Shown: in pieces, positions 16,310-28,713 of the stretch | Layout of the letters: every line of letters starts with the position of its first letter | How positions within the stretch are numbered: the first letter of the stretch is position 1 | NCBI GenBank assembly: GCA_934121905.1 | Contig: CAKOVI010000003.1 | Coordinates: forward strand, 62,001 to 126,000 | DNA from: an uncultured Clostridia bacterium | Lineage (GTDB): Bacteria; Bacillota; Clostridia; TANB77; CAG-508 | Direction: 5' to 3' | Length of the DNA stretch: 64,000 bases | Made by a program: the position numbers and the translations under genes | Notes under the pieces: generated by a model | Database searches by the model: none | What the model was told of the DNA's origin: nothing | The model's input: the letters and a program-made list of their open reading frames with translations, nothing else

Positions 16310-16336
16310 TTGAAACATTTTTAATCTTATTATAAT
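16310..16336 (+). promoter_or_regulatory. Possible glmS promoter
   Basis: TATAAT at 16331-16336 with TTGAAA at 16310-16315, but the spacer is only 15 bases; TATACT at 16336-16341 with a 20-base spacer is the alternative. Placement fits a leader containing the REP and the ribozyme. Confidence 0.4.
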
Positions 16337-16364
16337 ATACTGTATAAATTGAAAGTAATTTCGT

Positions 16365-16404
16365 ATTGGGGACGGTTCCTTTTGCGAAAAGAACCGTCCC
16401 CAAT
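16365..16404. repeat. REP palindrome in the glmS leader
   Basis: ATTGGGGACGGTTC, a GCGA-containing centre, then GAACCGTCCCCAAT. It ends ten bases before the ribozyme cleavage site, within the transcribed leader. Confidence 0.85.
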
Positions 16405-16411
16405 CCCAAAA

Positions 16412-16565
16412 TAAGCGCCAGGACATAATAAATTTATGTTGACGAGGTCCAAGGTTATCGAAATATTCGGCGGATGCCTTGGTGGTATGTACTTTGCCAA
16501 AGATTTAATAAAAAAATAATGGTGACATTATAACAAAAATTGAATCAAAGTATTACTTTCAATTC
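16412..16565 (+). ncRNA. glmS ribozyme (glucosamine-6-phosphate-activated)
   Basis: The conserved core is present: AAGCGCC (cleavage expected just before G16415), a P1 hairpin ACATAA/TTATGT, then TTGACGAGG, AAGGTTATCGA, and TTCGGCGGATGCCTTGG. These match the glmS self-cleaving ribozyme, which uses glucosamine-6-phosphate as cofactor and lowers glmS mRNA when the product is abundant. It lies directly upstream of glmS in the right orientation. The 3' boundary is approximate. Confidence 0.93.
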
Positions 16566-16593
16566 CAAATATATTTAAAAAGGAGAGATTTTT

Positions 16594-18450
16594 ATGTGTG
16601 GAATTGTTGGATATATTGGATTCCAAAAAGCTAGTCCTATTCTACTTGCAGGACTTTCAAAATTAGAATATAGAGGTTATGATTCAGCAGGAATTGCAAC
16701 TATAGAAGGAGATTCAATTGGGCTTGCCAAAGACAAAGGTCGTGTTGAAAACCTTTATAATCTAGAAGAAACTAAAAAATTAGAAGGATCAATTGGTATT
16801 GCTCATACAAGATGGGCAACACATGGTATGCCTTCAAAAATAAATTCTCACCCACATATGGATAATTCAAAATCAATCGCAGTTGTTCATAATGGTATTA
16901 TAGAGAATTATATTGAATTAAAAAATATGTTAACACAAAATGGATATAATTTCATTTCAGATACAGATACTGAAATTGTTCCAAACTTGATACATTATTA
17001 CTATAATAAAGATGATGGAAATGATGCTTTAAAACTATTAAGAGCTGTAAAAAAAGCTTGTGATAGCTTAATTGGAAGCTTTTCACTTGAAATTTTATCA
17101 ACATATATGCCAAATAACATGATTGTTGTTAGAAAAGATAGTCCTTTAGTTATTGGTAAAGGCAATGGCGAAAATTATGTTGCATCAGATATTCCTGCTA
17201 TTTTGAGTTACACAAAGGATTTTTATTTATTAGATAATTACGAATATGTTCTATTATCAAGAGATAACATTAAATTTTACGATAAAGATTTAAATGAAAT
17301 TTCTAAGGAAACTACAACAATTACTTGGGATGCTATGGCTGCTGATAAAGATGGTTTTGAAGATTATATGCTTAAAGAAATCATGGAACAACCAAAAGCT
17401 ATACGTGAGACCATTGGTTCAAGATTAGATGGAAATAAATGTAATTTCAGTGAACTAGATTCTGATTTCACTAAAGAATACTTACGTTCCTTACATCAAA
17501 TTTATATAGTTGCTTGTGGTACTGCTATGCATGTTGGTCTTTGTGTAAAAAATACAATAGAAAATCTTTGCAAAATTCATGTAGAGGTTGATATTGCATC
17601 AGAATTTAGATACAGAAATCCATTAATAGATGACAAAACATTATGTATTTTCATAAGCCAATCAGGTGAAACTGCAGATACTTTGGCAGCATTAAAACTT
17701 TCAAAATCACATGGCGCTAAAACACTTGCAATTACAAATGTTACAGGAAGTTCTATAGCTAGAGAAGCTGATTATACACTTTACACACACGCAGGTCCTG
17801 AAATTGCAGTTGCATCAACTAAAGCATATACATCTCAAATCACACTTATGTCTTTGTTAGCAATATATTTTGCAGAAGTACTTGAAAGTGCTGATACTTG
17901 TGTTTTGGATGAATTAAAGAAAGAATTGTTACTAATACCTAATAAAATTGAAACTATTTTAAAAGATACTTCTAATATTCAAGAAATTGCTAAAAACATT
18001 TTTAAAGAACATGATGTATTTTATTTAGGTAGAGGTATGGATTATGCAACAGCCTTGGAGGCATCTTTAAAATTAAAAGAAATTTCTTATATTCATTCTG
18101 AAAGCTATGCTGCTGGTGAATTAAAACATGGTACTATTGCCTTGATTGAAAAAGGTGTTAATGTTATCGGTATTATGACTGATTTGAATTTGGTTAAGAA
18201 AACTGTAAGTAATATGGAAGAAATTATTACTAGAGGTGCTGTTACTACTGCTGTTGTTTCTGAAGCTGTTAGCAAGGAAGTTAATCTTTCTTTGTTTGAT
18301 AATGTTGTGATTGTTCCTGATACTTGCGTTTATCTATCTTCTATTGTTACTATCGTTCCTTTACAACTTTTGGGTTATTTTGTTTCTAAGGAGAAAGGAT
18401 TAGATGTTGATAAGCCTAGAAATTTGGCGAAGTCGGTTACGGTTGAGTAG
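16594..18450 (+). CDS. glmS: Glutamine--fructose-6-phosphate aminotransferase (isomerizing)
   Basis: A 618-residue enzyme making glucosamine-6-phosphate from fructose-6-phosphate and glutamine, the first step toward UDP-GlcNAc and peptidoglycan. It begins MCGIVGYIG, with Cys2 as the glutaminase nucleophile exposed after Met removal; RGYDSAGIA and HTRWATHG follow. The two SIS domains carry CGTAMH and SQSGETADTLAALK, and the C-terminus ends KPRNLAKSVTVE. Slightly longer than the usual 600-610. AAAGGAGA before ATG. Expression is governed by the ribozyme directly upstream. Confidence 0.97.
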   Translation: MCGIVGYIGFQKASPILLAGLSKLEYRGYDSAGIATIEGDSIGLAKDKGRVENLYNLEETKKLEGSIGIAHTRWATHGMPSKINSHPHMDNSKSIAVVHNGIIENYIELKNMLTQNGYNFISDTDTEIVPNLIHYYYNKDDGNDALKLLRAVKKACDSLIGSFSLEILSTYMPNNMIVVRKDSPLVIGKGNGENYVASDIPAILSYTKDFYLLDNYEYVLLSRDNIKFYDKDLNEISKETTTITWDAMAADKDGFEDYMLKEIMEQPKAIRETIGSRLDGNKCNFSELDSDFTKEYLRSLHQIYIVACGTAMHVGLCVKNTIENLCKIHVEVDIASEFRYRNPLIDDKTLCIFISQSGETADTLAALKLSKSHGAKTLAITNVTGSSIAREADYTLYTHAGPEIAVASTKAYTSQITLMSLLAIYFAEVLESADTCVLDELKKELLLIPNKIETILKDTSNIQEIAKNIFKEHDVFYLGRGMDYATALEASLKLKEISYIHSESYAAGELKHGTIALIEKGVNVIGIMTDLNLVKKTVSNMEEIITRGAVTTAVVSEAVSKEVNLSLFDNVVIVPDTCVYLSSIVTIVPLQLLGYFVSKEKGLDVDKPRNLAKSVTVE

Positions 18451-18462
18451 AGCAATTAATTG

Positions 18463-19302
18463 TCAATTGGCACATTGAGACCGGTTCTTTTTGGGTATTT
18501 TTACCCATTTGGACCGGTTCTTTTTGGGTAAATCTTCGCTCCAATATTTTGCAATAAGTTTGTTATTAACTCCTATTATTCTTGATAATTGTCTTTGTGA
18601 TATTCTCTTTATATCCTTTAGTTCTTGAACTTTTTCTATATTTTCTTTCCTATTAAAAAAATTTATAACTTCATCCATTGAATCAAAATTTAATCTTTTT
18701 AATATAATATCAATTAACTCGTCGTCATTTAATTTTGTACTTAATTCAAAATCACCATAATTCATTATTTCTTCTATATTTTCTACTTTATTAGTATACT
18801 TAATAAAATCCTCTATATTATTATTTAAATAATACATTAATGTTTTCTTTTCTATAATTTTTTCTTTTCCTATATATTCTCTATAGCTACTCCACTTGTA
18901 TTGGCTTGTTTTTTCAATTCCTGCTTTTTCCGGATTTCTATGAACATATCTACAGACTTCTAAAAAATATCTCTGATTTTCAATATTTTTGCTTTTAAAT
19001 CTATTTTGAACAAATGGACCTTTTCGGTCATATTTTTTGTTGAAATAACTTACATACCTAATTGTTAAACTTTGAATTGCCTTTGATAAATTTTCATTTT
19101 GTACTTCTATAACCATATGAACATGATTACTCATTAAACAATATGCATATACTTTATATTTAAATTCATCTTTAGTTAATTTTATTCTATCTAAAAATAC
19201 ATTTCTATCCATATCGTCATAAAAAATCACACTATCATTATTTCCTTTTATAATGATATGGTATACATTTGAATTGCTAAATTTTCTAATTTGTCTAGTC
19301 AA
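18463..19302 (-). mobile_element. REP-associated Y1 tyrosine transposase (RAYT, IS200-like)
   Basis: A 279-residue HUH single-strand transposase (PF01797 type). The N-terminus YHIIIKGNNDSVIFYDDMDR, the HUH motif LMSNHVHMVIEV (about residue 60) and the C-terminal RYVHRNPEKAGI of the Y1 domain are visible, followed by an extra helical domain with a helix-turn-helix-like stretch RISQRQLSRIIGVNNKLI. Start is TTG after AAGGAGAAATTT. REP arms flank it on both sides (18469-18532 and 19371-19430), and the last 20 codons (KKNRSKW, KKNRSQC) are themselves REP sequence. Such domesticated transposases are thought to spread REPs; this one is the likely source of the REPs across the window. Confidence 0.88.
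18469..18532. repeat. REP pair at the 3' end of the transposase gene
   Basis: Two direct arms GAGACCGGTTCTTTTTGGGT and TGGACCGGTTCTTTTTGGGT separated by a small ATTTTTACCCA segment; they encode the C-terminus of the transposase. Confidence 0.85.
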
Positions 19303-19370
19303 AAATTTCTCCTTTTTATTATTTATTTAGATTTTAAAGATTTACCTATAAACTTTATTTATTGTCTTGT

Positions 19371-19430
19371 CACAAAAAGAACCGGTCCCAATGGGTCAAT
19401 TGGTACAAAAAGAACCGGTCCATTTGTGCC
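19371..19430. repeat. REP pair upstream of the transposase gene
   Basis: Two arms CACAAAAAGAACCGGTCC and TACAAAAAGAACCGGTCC in tandem, opposite in orientation to those at 18469-18532, bracketing the transposase. Confidence 0.85.
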
Positions 19431-20678
19431 TATCTCATAAACTCAATTGCCTTCATAACTCCAAGCTTACCATACTCATAAGTTAAACCACCTTGCATAT
19501 AAGCAATATAAGGCTCTCTTATTGGTGCATCACAACTAAGTTCAATTGTAGCACCATCAACAAAAGTTCCGGCAGCCATTATAACTTCATCTTCATATCC
19601 AGCCATTGGGCTTGGGACAGGAGTTACATAACTATCTATTGGCGAACCTGATTGAATTCCTTGACAAAATTTTATTAACTTTTCTTTATCATTAAATATT
19701 ATATTTTGAACAATATCTACTCTTGGCTCATTATATTTTGGACTTGTATTATATCCGTAATTTTTCTAACATTCTACTTGCAAATACCATTGTTTTTAAT
19801 GAACTTGCAACAACTGATGGCGCGAAAAATAGTCCTTTTAAGTAATTTGTATTTTGACCCATTGATGGCCCTATTTCTTTTCCAAGTCCTGTTAGTCTAT
19901 CTGCAACAAGGGCTATTAAGTCTTTTTTTCCTACTACATAAGCTCCACTTGTTGCTATTCCTGCACCTAGATTTTTTATTAATGAGCCAACTGCTATGTC
20001 TGCTCCAACTTCTATTGGTTCTTTTTCTGTTACAAATTCGCAGTAGCAGTTATCTACCATTATTATAACTTCTTGGTTTACTTTTCTTATTTCTTTTATT
20101 ATTTCTTCTACTTTTTCTATGCTTATACTTTTTCTTGTTGAATATCCTATTGACCTTTGAATTTCTACTAGTTTTACATCTTTTTTAGCTAGTCTTTCTA
20201 CTATTTTCTCCGTGTCAAAATATTCTTTATCTTTTAAGTCAATTTGTTCATATTTTATTCCAAATGCTTTTAACGAACTTGGTCCTGGATTTTCTCCTAT
20301 TCCTATCACTGTTTGTAATGTATCATATGGCAACCCTGTAATAGATATCATTGTGTCATTTGGTCTTAGTAGTCCTTGCAAAGTTACTGCTAATGCATGT
20401 GAACCTGATATTAATTGACTTCTTACTAAACTATCTTCTGCTTTGAAAATTTGAGCATATATTTCTTCAATTTTATCTCTTCCTGCTTCATCTATTCCAT
20501 ATCCTGTTGATGTGTTTAAATGCATTCCCGATAGGTGATTATCTTGCATCGCTTGTAATACTTTTAGACTGTTCGACTGACATATTTGCTCTATTTTCTC
20601 AAATTGTGGCTTGATTTCATTTTCTACTTCTTTTGATAATTCTTCTATTTGTTTGCTTATTCCAAAATTTTCGTACAT
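19430..20678 (-). CDS. Methionine gamma-lyase family PLP protein, split by a +1 shift at CGG
   Basis: A member of the PF06838 family (YnbB, 'aluminium resistance protein'), a PLP-dependent Cys/Met-metabolism-type fold of unproven substrate. The PLP lysine region is GSLIKNLGAGIATSG. Frame one runs from ATG (complement 20676-20678, after AGAGGA) to MLEKLRI and a TAA at 19749. At complement 19755-19757 the zero-frame codon is CGG; skipping the C gives LEKLGYNTSPKYNEPR and opens the normal C-terminus to the TAG at 19430, for 415 residues in all, the expected family length. Both parts look intact and conserved, so this is either a +1 frameshifted gene or one with a single-base insertion. REPs flank both ends. 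Confidence 0.85.
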
Positions 20679-20699
20679 ATTTTTTTCTTCCTCTCTTTT

Positions 20700-20812
20700 G
20701 GCAAAATGGCACAAATGGACCGGTTCCTTTTGGGTCGGGCACAAAAAGAACCGGTCCATTTGTGCCATTTGCCAATGATTAAAAAACGAGACCAAAAAGA
20801 ACCGACCCCAAT
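20700..20812. repeat. REP cluster between rpoC and the PLP gene
   Basis: A 73-base inverted pair (GGCAAAATGGCACAAATGGA ... its complement ending at 20772) plus a third arm ACCAAAAAGAACCGACCCCA (20791-20810). Lies between the end of rpoC and the start of the PLP-enzyme gene. Confidence 0.85.
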
Positions 20813-20843
20813 AGATTCCATTGCCCTTTTTGCCCCCTATTTT

Positions 20844-23800
20844 TTATTCTTCTACAGCCTCAACATTTTCTTCTTGTTTTGGCTCTTCTTTCTTTTCTGT
20901 GCTTATATGTAAATCTTGGTATTTTTTCATACCAGTTCCAGCTGGAATTAATTTACCTATAATTACGTTTTCTTTAAGTCCAACTAAGTCATCTTCTTTA
21001 CCTTTTATAGCTGCTTCTGTTAAAACTCTTGTAGTTTCTTGGAATGAAGCTGCTGATAAGAAGCTGTCTGTTGCAAGTGATGCTTTTGTGATACCTAGTA
21101 GAACACGTTTTCCAGTAGCTGGTCTTACACCTTTGTCTACTGCTTCTCTGTTTTTGTCTGCAAATTCATACATATCTACTAATGTTCCTGGGAACATATC
21201 TGTATCTCCATTGTCTTCAACTCTTACTTTCTTAAGCATTTGCCTTGCTATAACTTCGATATGTTTGTCGTTTATATCAACACCTTGGTTTCTATAAACT
21301 TTTTGTACTTCTGTTGTTAGGTATTCAAATACTCCTTCTGGTCCTTTTATAGCTAGGATGTCTGCTGGGTTTAAAGAACCTTCTACTAGTGGATCTCCTG
21401 GTTCTACCATGTCTCCATCTTTAACTTTCATTTTTGGTCCAAATGGTACTGTGTATGTTTTTGACTCAGTATCATTTGTTACAATAACTTCTTTCTTCTT
21501 CTTTGATTCTTTTACTTTTACTTTTCCTGCTATTTCTGTCATTACCGCTAATCCTTTTGGTTTACGAGCTTCAAATAGCTCCTCAACTCTTGGAAGACCT
21601 TGTGTGATATCTGAACCAATTGCACCTCCGGCGTGTTTTGTGTTCATTGTAAGCTGTGTACCAGGCTCACCGATTGATTGTGCAGCAACTATTCCTATTG
21701 TTTCTCCTATTTCAACTTTGTTGTGTCTTGCCAAACTCATACCATAACATTTTTGACATACACCGTGTTTTGAATGACATCCAAGTACTGAACGTACTTC
21801 TACTTTTGTAATTCCTGCATCAACAATTTTTTCTGCTAATTCGTCTGTAATCATTGTGTTTGTATCAACAATTACTTCGTTTGTTTCTGGATTTACAATG
21901 TCTCTTACTGGATATCTTCCTAATAATCTTTCTTGAATTGGTTCGATTAATTGGTTTCCATCTTTTACGTCATATACTATTAGTCCTTCATTTGATCCAC
22001 AGTCTGGTTCTCTTACTATTATTTCTTGCGCTACGTCTACAAGTCTTCTTGTTAAGTATCCAGAGTCTGCTGTTCTTAAAGCTGTATCTGCCAAACCTTT
22101 ACGTGCTTGGTGAGATGATATAAAGTATTCTAGAGCATCTAGACCTTCTGCGAAGCTTGATTTGATTGGTATTTCGATAACTTTACCTGTTGTTCCTGCC
22201 ATAAGTCCTCTCATACCTGCTGATTGTCTTAATTGGTTGATGTTACCACGGGCACCTGATTCAACCATTAAGTTGATTGGGTTTAGTGGTTCTAGATTTT
22301 CTTCTAGTGCTTTACCAACATCTAATGTTGCACTATTCCAGATATTAACTACTGCTTTGTAACGTTCTTCTTCAGTAATTAAACCTCTTCTATATTGTTT
22401 TCTTACTTTTTCTATTTCTTTTTCTGCATTTGCTAAGATTTCTTTTTTCTCTTTTGGAACTTTTACGTCGTCCATAGAATATGTAAGTCCTGATCTTGTA
22501 GAATATTTGAAACCTTTTTCTTTTACATTATCAAGTACTTCGGCAGATTCTGATAATCCATGTATTTTTATACATCTGTTAATTAAATCTCCTAATTTTT
22601 TCTTGTTAACTGGGAAGTTGATTTCATATTCAAAAATTCCATCTTCGCTAGTTCTATCTACATATCCTAAATCTTGTGGAATTCCGTCATTATATAGGAT
22701 TCTTCCTACTGTTGTTTCAACTTTTTTAGATTTCTTTTCTCCATTAATTTCTAATGTTCTTCTTACCCAAATTTTTGCATGCATTCCAACTGCATGATTT
22801 TCATAAGCCATTATTGCTTCTTCTGGGTCTTTGAAGTATTTTCCTTCTCCAAGTTCACCTGGAACTTCCATTGTTAGATAGTATCCACCAAATACCATAT
22901 CTATTGTAGGTACAGTAACTGTTTTACCATCTTGTGGTTTTAGTAAGTTGTTTGTAGATAACATTAAGTATCTTGCTTCTGCTTGTGCTTCTGGTGATAG
23001 TGGTAAGTGAATAGCCATTTGGTCACCATCGAAGTCGGCATTGAATGCTGTACATACTAATGGGTGAAGTTTTATGGCTCTTCCTTCAACAAGTACTGGC
23101 TCAAATGCTTGAATACCAAGTCTATGTAGTGTTGGAGCACGGTTTAACATTACAGGGTGGTCTTTTATAACGTCCTCTAATATTCCCCATACTTCTGGTT
23201 TTAATCTTTCTACCATACGTTTTGCATTTTTGATATTGTGTGCTATTCCTCTTGCAACTAATTCTTTCATTACAAATGGTTTAAATAATTCTACTGCCAT
23301 TTCTTTTGGAACACCACATTGATATATTTTAAGTTCTGGTCCAACAACTATAACTGAACGTCCTGAATAGTCAACACGTTTTCCAAGTAGGTTTTGACGG
23401 AAACGTCCTTGTTTTCCTTTTAGTAAGTCTGATAATGATTTTAAGGCTCTTCCTCCAGCACCTGTTACAGGTCTTCCACGTCTTGAGTTATCTATTAATG
23501 CATCAACTGATTCTTGTAGCATTCTTTTTTCATTTCTTACAATGATTTCTGGTGCTTCTAATTCTAGAAGTCTTTTTAATCTGTTATTTCTGTTTATAAC
23601 ACGTCTATATAAATCATTTAAGTCTGATGTTGCAAATCTTCCACCATCTAATTGTACCATTGGTCTTAAATCTGGTGGGATTACTGGTACAACATTCATT
23701 ATCATCCATTCAGGTCTATTTCCTGAAATTCTAAATGATTCTACTGTGTCTAGTCTTTTTACTATTTTTGCTCTTTTTTGTTCACTTGCATTTTCTAATT

Positions 23801-24383
23801 CTTTTCTTAAAGATTTTGATAATTTATCTAAGTCAACTTCCTCAAGAAGAGTTTTAAGAGCCTCTGCTCCCATTCCTGCTTTAAATGAACCTTTTCCGTA
23901 TTTTTCAACTGCTTCACGATATTCTTTTTCTGTTAAGCATTGACATTTTTCTAGTCCAGATGTTCCTTTATCTGTAACTATGTATAATGCAAAATATACT
24001 ACTCTTTCTAGATTTCTTGGTGAAATATCTAACACTAAAGCTATTCTGCTTGGTATTCCCTTGAAATACCAAATATGTGCAACTGGAGCTGCAAGTTCGA
24101 TGTGTCCCATTCTTTCACGTCTTACTTTTGATTTTGTAACTTCAACACCACATCTGTCGCAAACAACACCTTTATATCTTACTCTTTTATATTTACCACA
24201 GTGACATTCCCAGTCTTTTGTAGGTCCAAATATTCTTTCACAGAATAAACCATCTCTTTCTGGTTTTAATGTTCTGTAATTGATAGTCTCTGGTTTTTTT
24301 ACCTCACCTTTTGACCATTCTCTTATCTTTTCATCTGATGCAATACCTATTTTTAACTTGTTAAATGTTTCTAATTCTTCCAT
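20844..24383 (-). CDS. rpoC: RNA polymerase beta' subunit
   Basis: 1179 residues. The N-terminal zinc site CHCGKYKRVRYKGVVCDRCG (about residues 60-79), the catalytic Mg-binding NADFDGDQMAIHLP, the bridge-helix/trigger-loop regions and the second zinc cluster (CGSNEG... SVLGCHSKHGVCQKCYG) are all present. ATG is preceded by AAAGGGG. Transcribed after rpoB, with an unusually long structured gap of about 160 bases. Confidence 0.98.
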   Translation of the reverse strand: MEELETFNKLKIGIASDEKIREWSKGEVKKPETINYRTLKPERDGLFCERIFGPTKDWECHCGKYKRVRYKGVVCDRCGVEVTKSKVRRERMGHIELAAPVAHIWYFKGIPSRIALVLDISPRNLERVVYFALYIVTDKGTSGLEKCQCLTEKEYREAVEKYGKGSFKAGMGAEALKTLLEEVDLDKLSKSLRKELENASEQKRAKIVKRLDTVESFRISGNRPEWMIMNVVPVIPPDLRPMVQLDGGRFATSDLNDLYRRVINRNNRLKRLLELEAPEIIVRNEKRMLQESVDALIDNSRRGRPVTGAGGRALKSLSDLLKGKQGRFRQNLLGKRVDYSGRSVIVVGPELKIYQCGVPKEMAVELFKPFVMKELVARGIAHNIKNAKRMVERLKPEVWGILEDVIKDHPVMLNRAPTLHRLGIQAFEPVLVEGRAIKLHPLVCTAFNADFDGDQMAIHLPLSPEAQAEARYLMLSTNNLLKPQDGKTVTVPTIDMVFGGYYLTMEVPGELGEGKYFKDPEEAIMAYENHAVGMHAKIWVRRTLEINGEKKSKKVETTVGRILYNDGIPQDLGYVDRTSEDGIFEYEINFPVNKKKLGDLINRCIKIHGLSESAEVLDNVKEKGFKYSTRSGLTYSMDDVKVPKEKKEILANAEKEIEKVRKQYRRGLITEEERYKAVVNIWNSATLDVGKALEENLEPLNPINLMVESGARGNINQLRQSAGMRGLMAGTTGKVIEIPIKSSFAEGLDALEYFISSHQARKGLADTALRTADSGYLTRRLVDVAQEIIVREPDCGSNEGLIVYDVKDGNQLIEPIQERLLGRYPVRDIVNPETNEVIVDTNTMITDELAEKIVDAGITKVEVRSVLGCHSKHGVCQKCYGMSLARHNKVEIGETIGIVAAQSIGEPGTQLTMNTKHAGGAIGSDITQGLPRVEELFEARKPKGLAVMTEIAGKVKVKESKKKKEVIVTNDTESKTYTVPFGPKMKVKDGDMVEPGDPLVEGSLNPADILAIKGPEGVFEYLTTEVQKVYRNQGVDINDKHIEVIARQMLKKVRVEDNGDTDMFPGTLVDMYEFADKNREAVDKGVRPATGKRVLLGITKASLATDSFLSAASFQETTRVLTEAAIKGKEDDLVGLKENVIIGKLIPAGTGMKKYQDLHISTEKKEEPKQEENVEAVEE

Positions 24384-24409
24384 TTATTATTTATTTGCCC
24401 CTTTCTCCT

Positions 24410-24508
24410 GAGAATTTTTTTCAATTCTCACCTAAGTTTTAGGTTTTGCTTTTGTCCCCAAAATTTTTAACACCGCTCGAACAATTCCCTCTTGATTAAA
24501 TTTTGGGG
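24410..24508 (-). promoter_or_regulatory. Structured rpoB-rpoC intercistronic region
   Basis: Three inverted repeats stacked between rpoB and rpoC: CCCCAAAATTT (24456-24466) with AAATTTTGGGG (24498-24508), CCTAAgtTTAGG-type at about 24432-24443, and GAGAATT/AATTCTC (24410-24429) just before the rpoC ribosome binding site. There is no T-tract, so RNA processing or translational control of rpoC is more likely than termination. Confidence 0.5.
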
Positions 24509-24542
24509 CTTTTTAAAGCAAATATGCAATTATATTTTTATT

Positions 24543-28298
<3,756 letters not shown>

Positions 28299-28527
28299 AA
28301 AAATCACCTCTAAATAAAATTTTAGCAGAATAAATCTAATTTATTTTTTGAAAAAAGTCCTTCTTAATTCCTTACAAAAGCTTTTATAAATTAAATAACG
28401 AATTTTTTTAATTGCCTGCTCTCAATCTTAAAAATTCGTTCTTTTGCTGGATTAATTCCTCTTTTTCCTTGTATAAATTTCTCTCTTTTGATTAAAATGC
28501 GCATAATCGCACTAATTTAAATGTAAC
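28299..28527 (-). promoter_or_regulatory. Long structured rpoB leader
   Basis: The transcript from the promoter at 28534-28562 has a leader of roughly 230 bases. It contains AACGAATTTTT (28397-28407) facing AAAAATTCGTT (28430-28440), an 11-bp stem with a 22-base loop, and a TGCG/CGCA-type hairpin near the start point. No r-protein leader class was recognised. Confidence 0.5.
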
Positions 28528-28533
28528 ATTAAA

Positions 28534-28562
28534 ATTTTATCATATTTTTCATATGTCGTCAA
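28534..28562 (-). promoter_or_regulatory. Sigma-A-type promoter for rpoBC
   Basis: Minus strand TTGACG, 17-base spacer, TAAAAT. Confidence 0.7.
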
Positions 28563-28613
28563 TAGTTTTTGATGAATTTTCCCAAATAGCCAAATTATAA
28601 TTTTTCACATAAA

Positions 28614-28652
28614 AAAGCAGTACAATATTCTTTTTTATTGTACCACTTTTTT
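28614..28652 (-). terminator. Rho-independent terminator of the pilin-like gene
   Basis: AAAAAGtGGTACAATA and TATTGTACTGCTTTTTT on the minus strand; separates the 28714 gene from rpoB. Confidence 0.85.
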
Positions 28653-28713
28653 TATTTATTAAAAAAATTATACACAATTCTTGATAAACTCCTTGACAAG
28701 CAAAATCCAATTT

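Noticed and set aside
19430..20678. Treating the split genes as ordinary pseudogenes
   Set aside because: Each has a single lesion of the same kind (C before GG), with both halves intact and functional residues in both; murD is essential. Pseudogene decay would not select one triplet.
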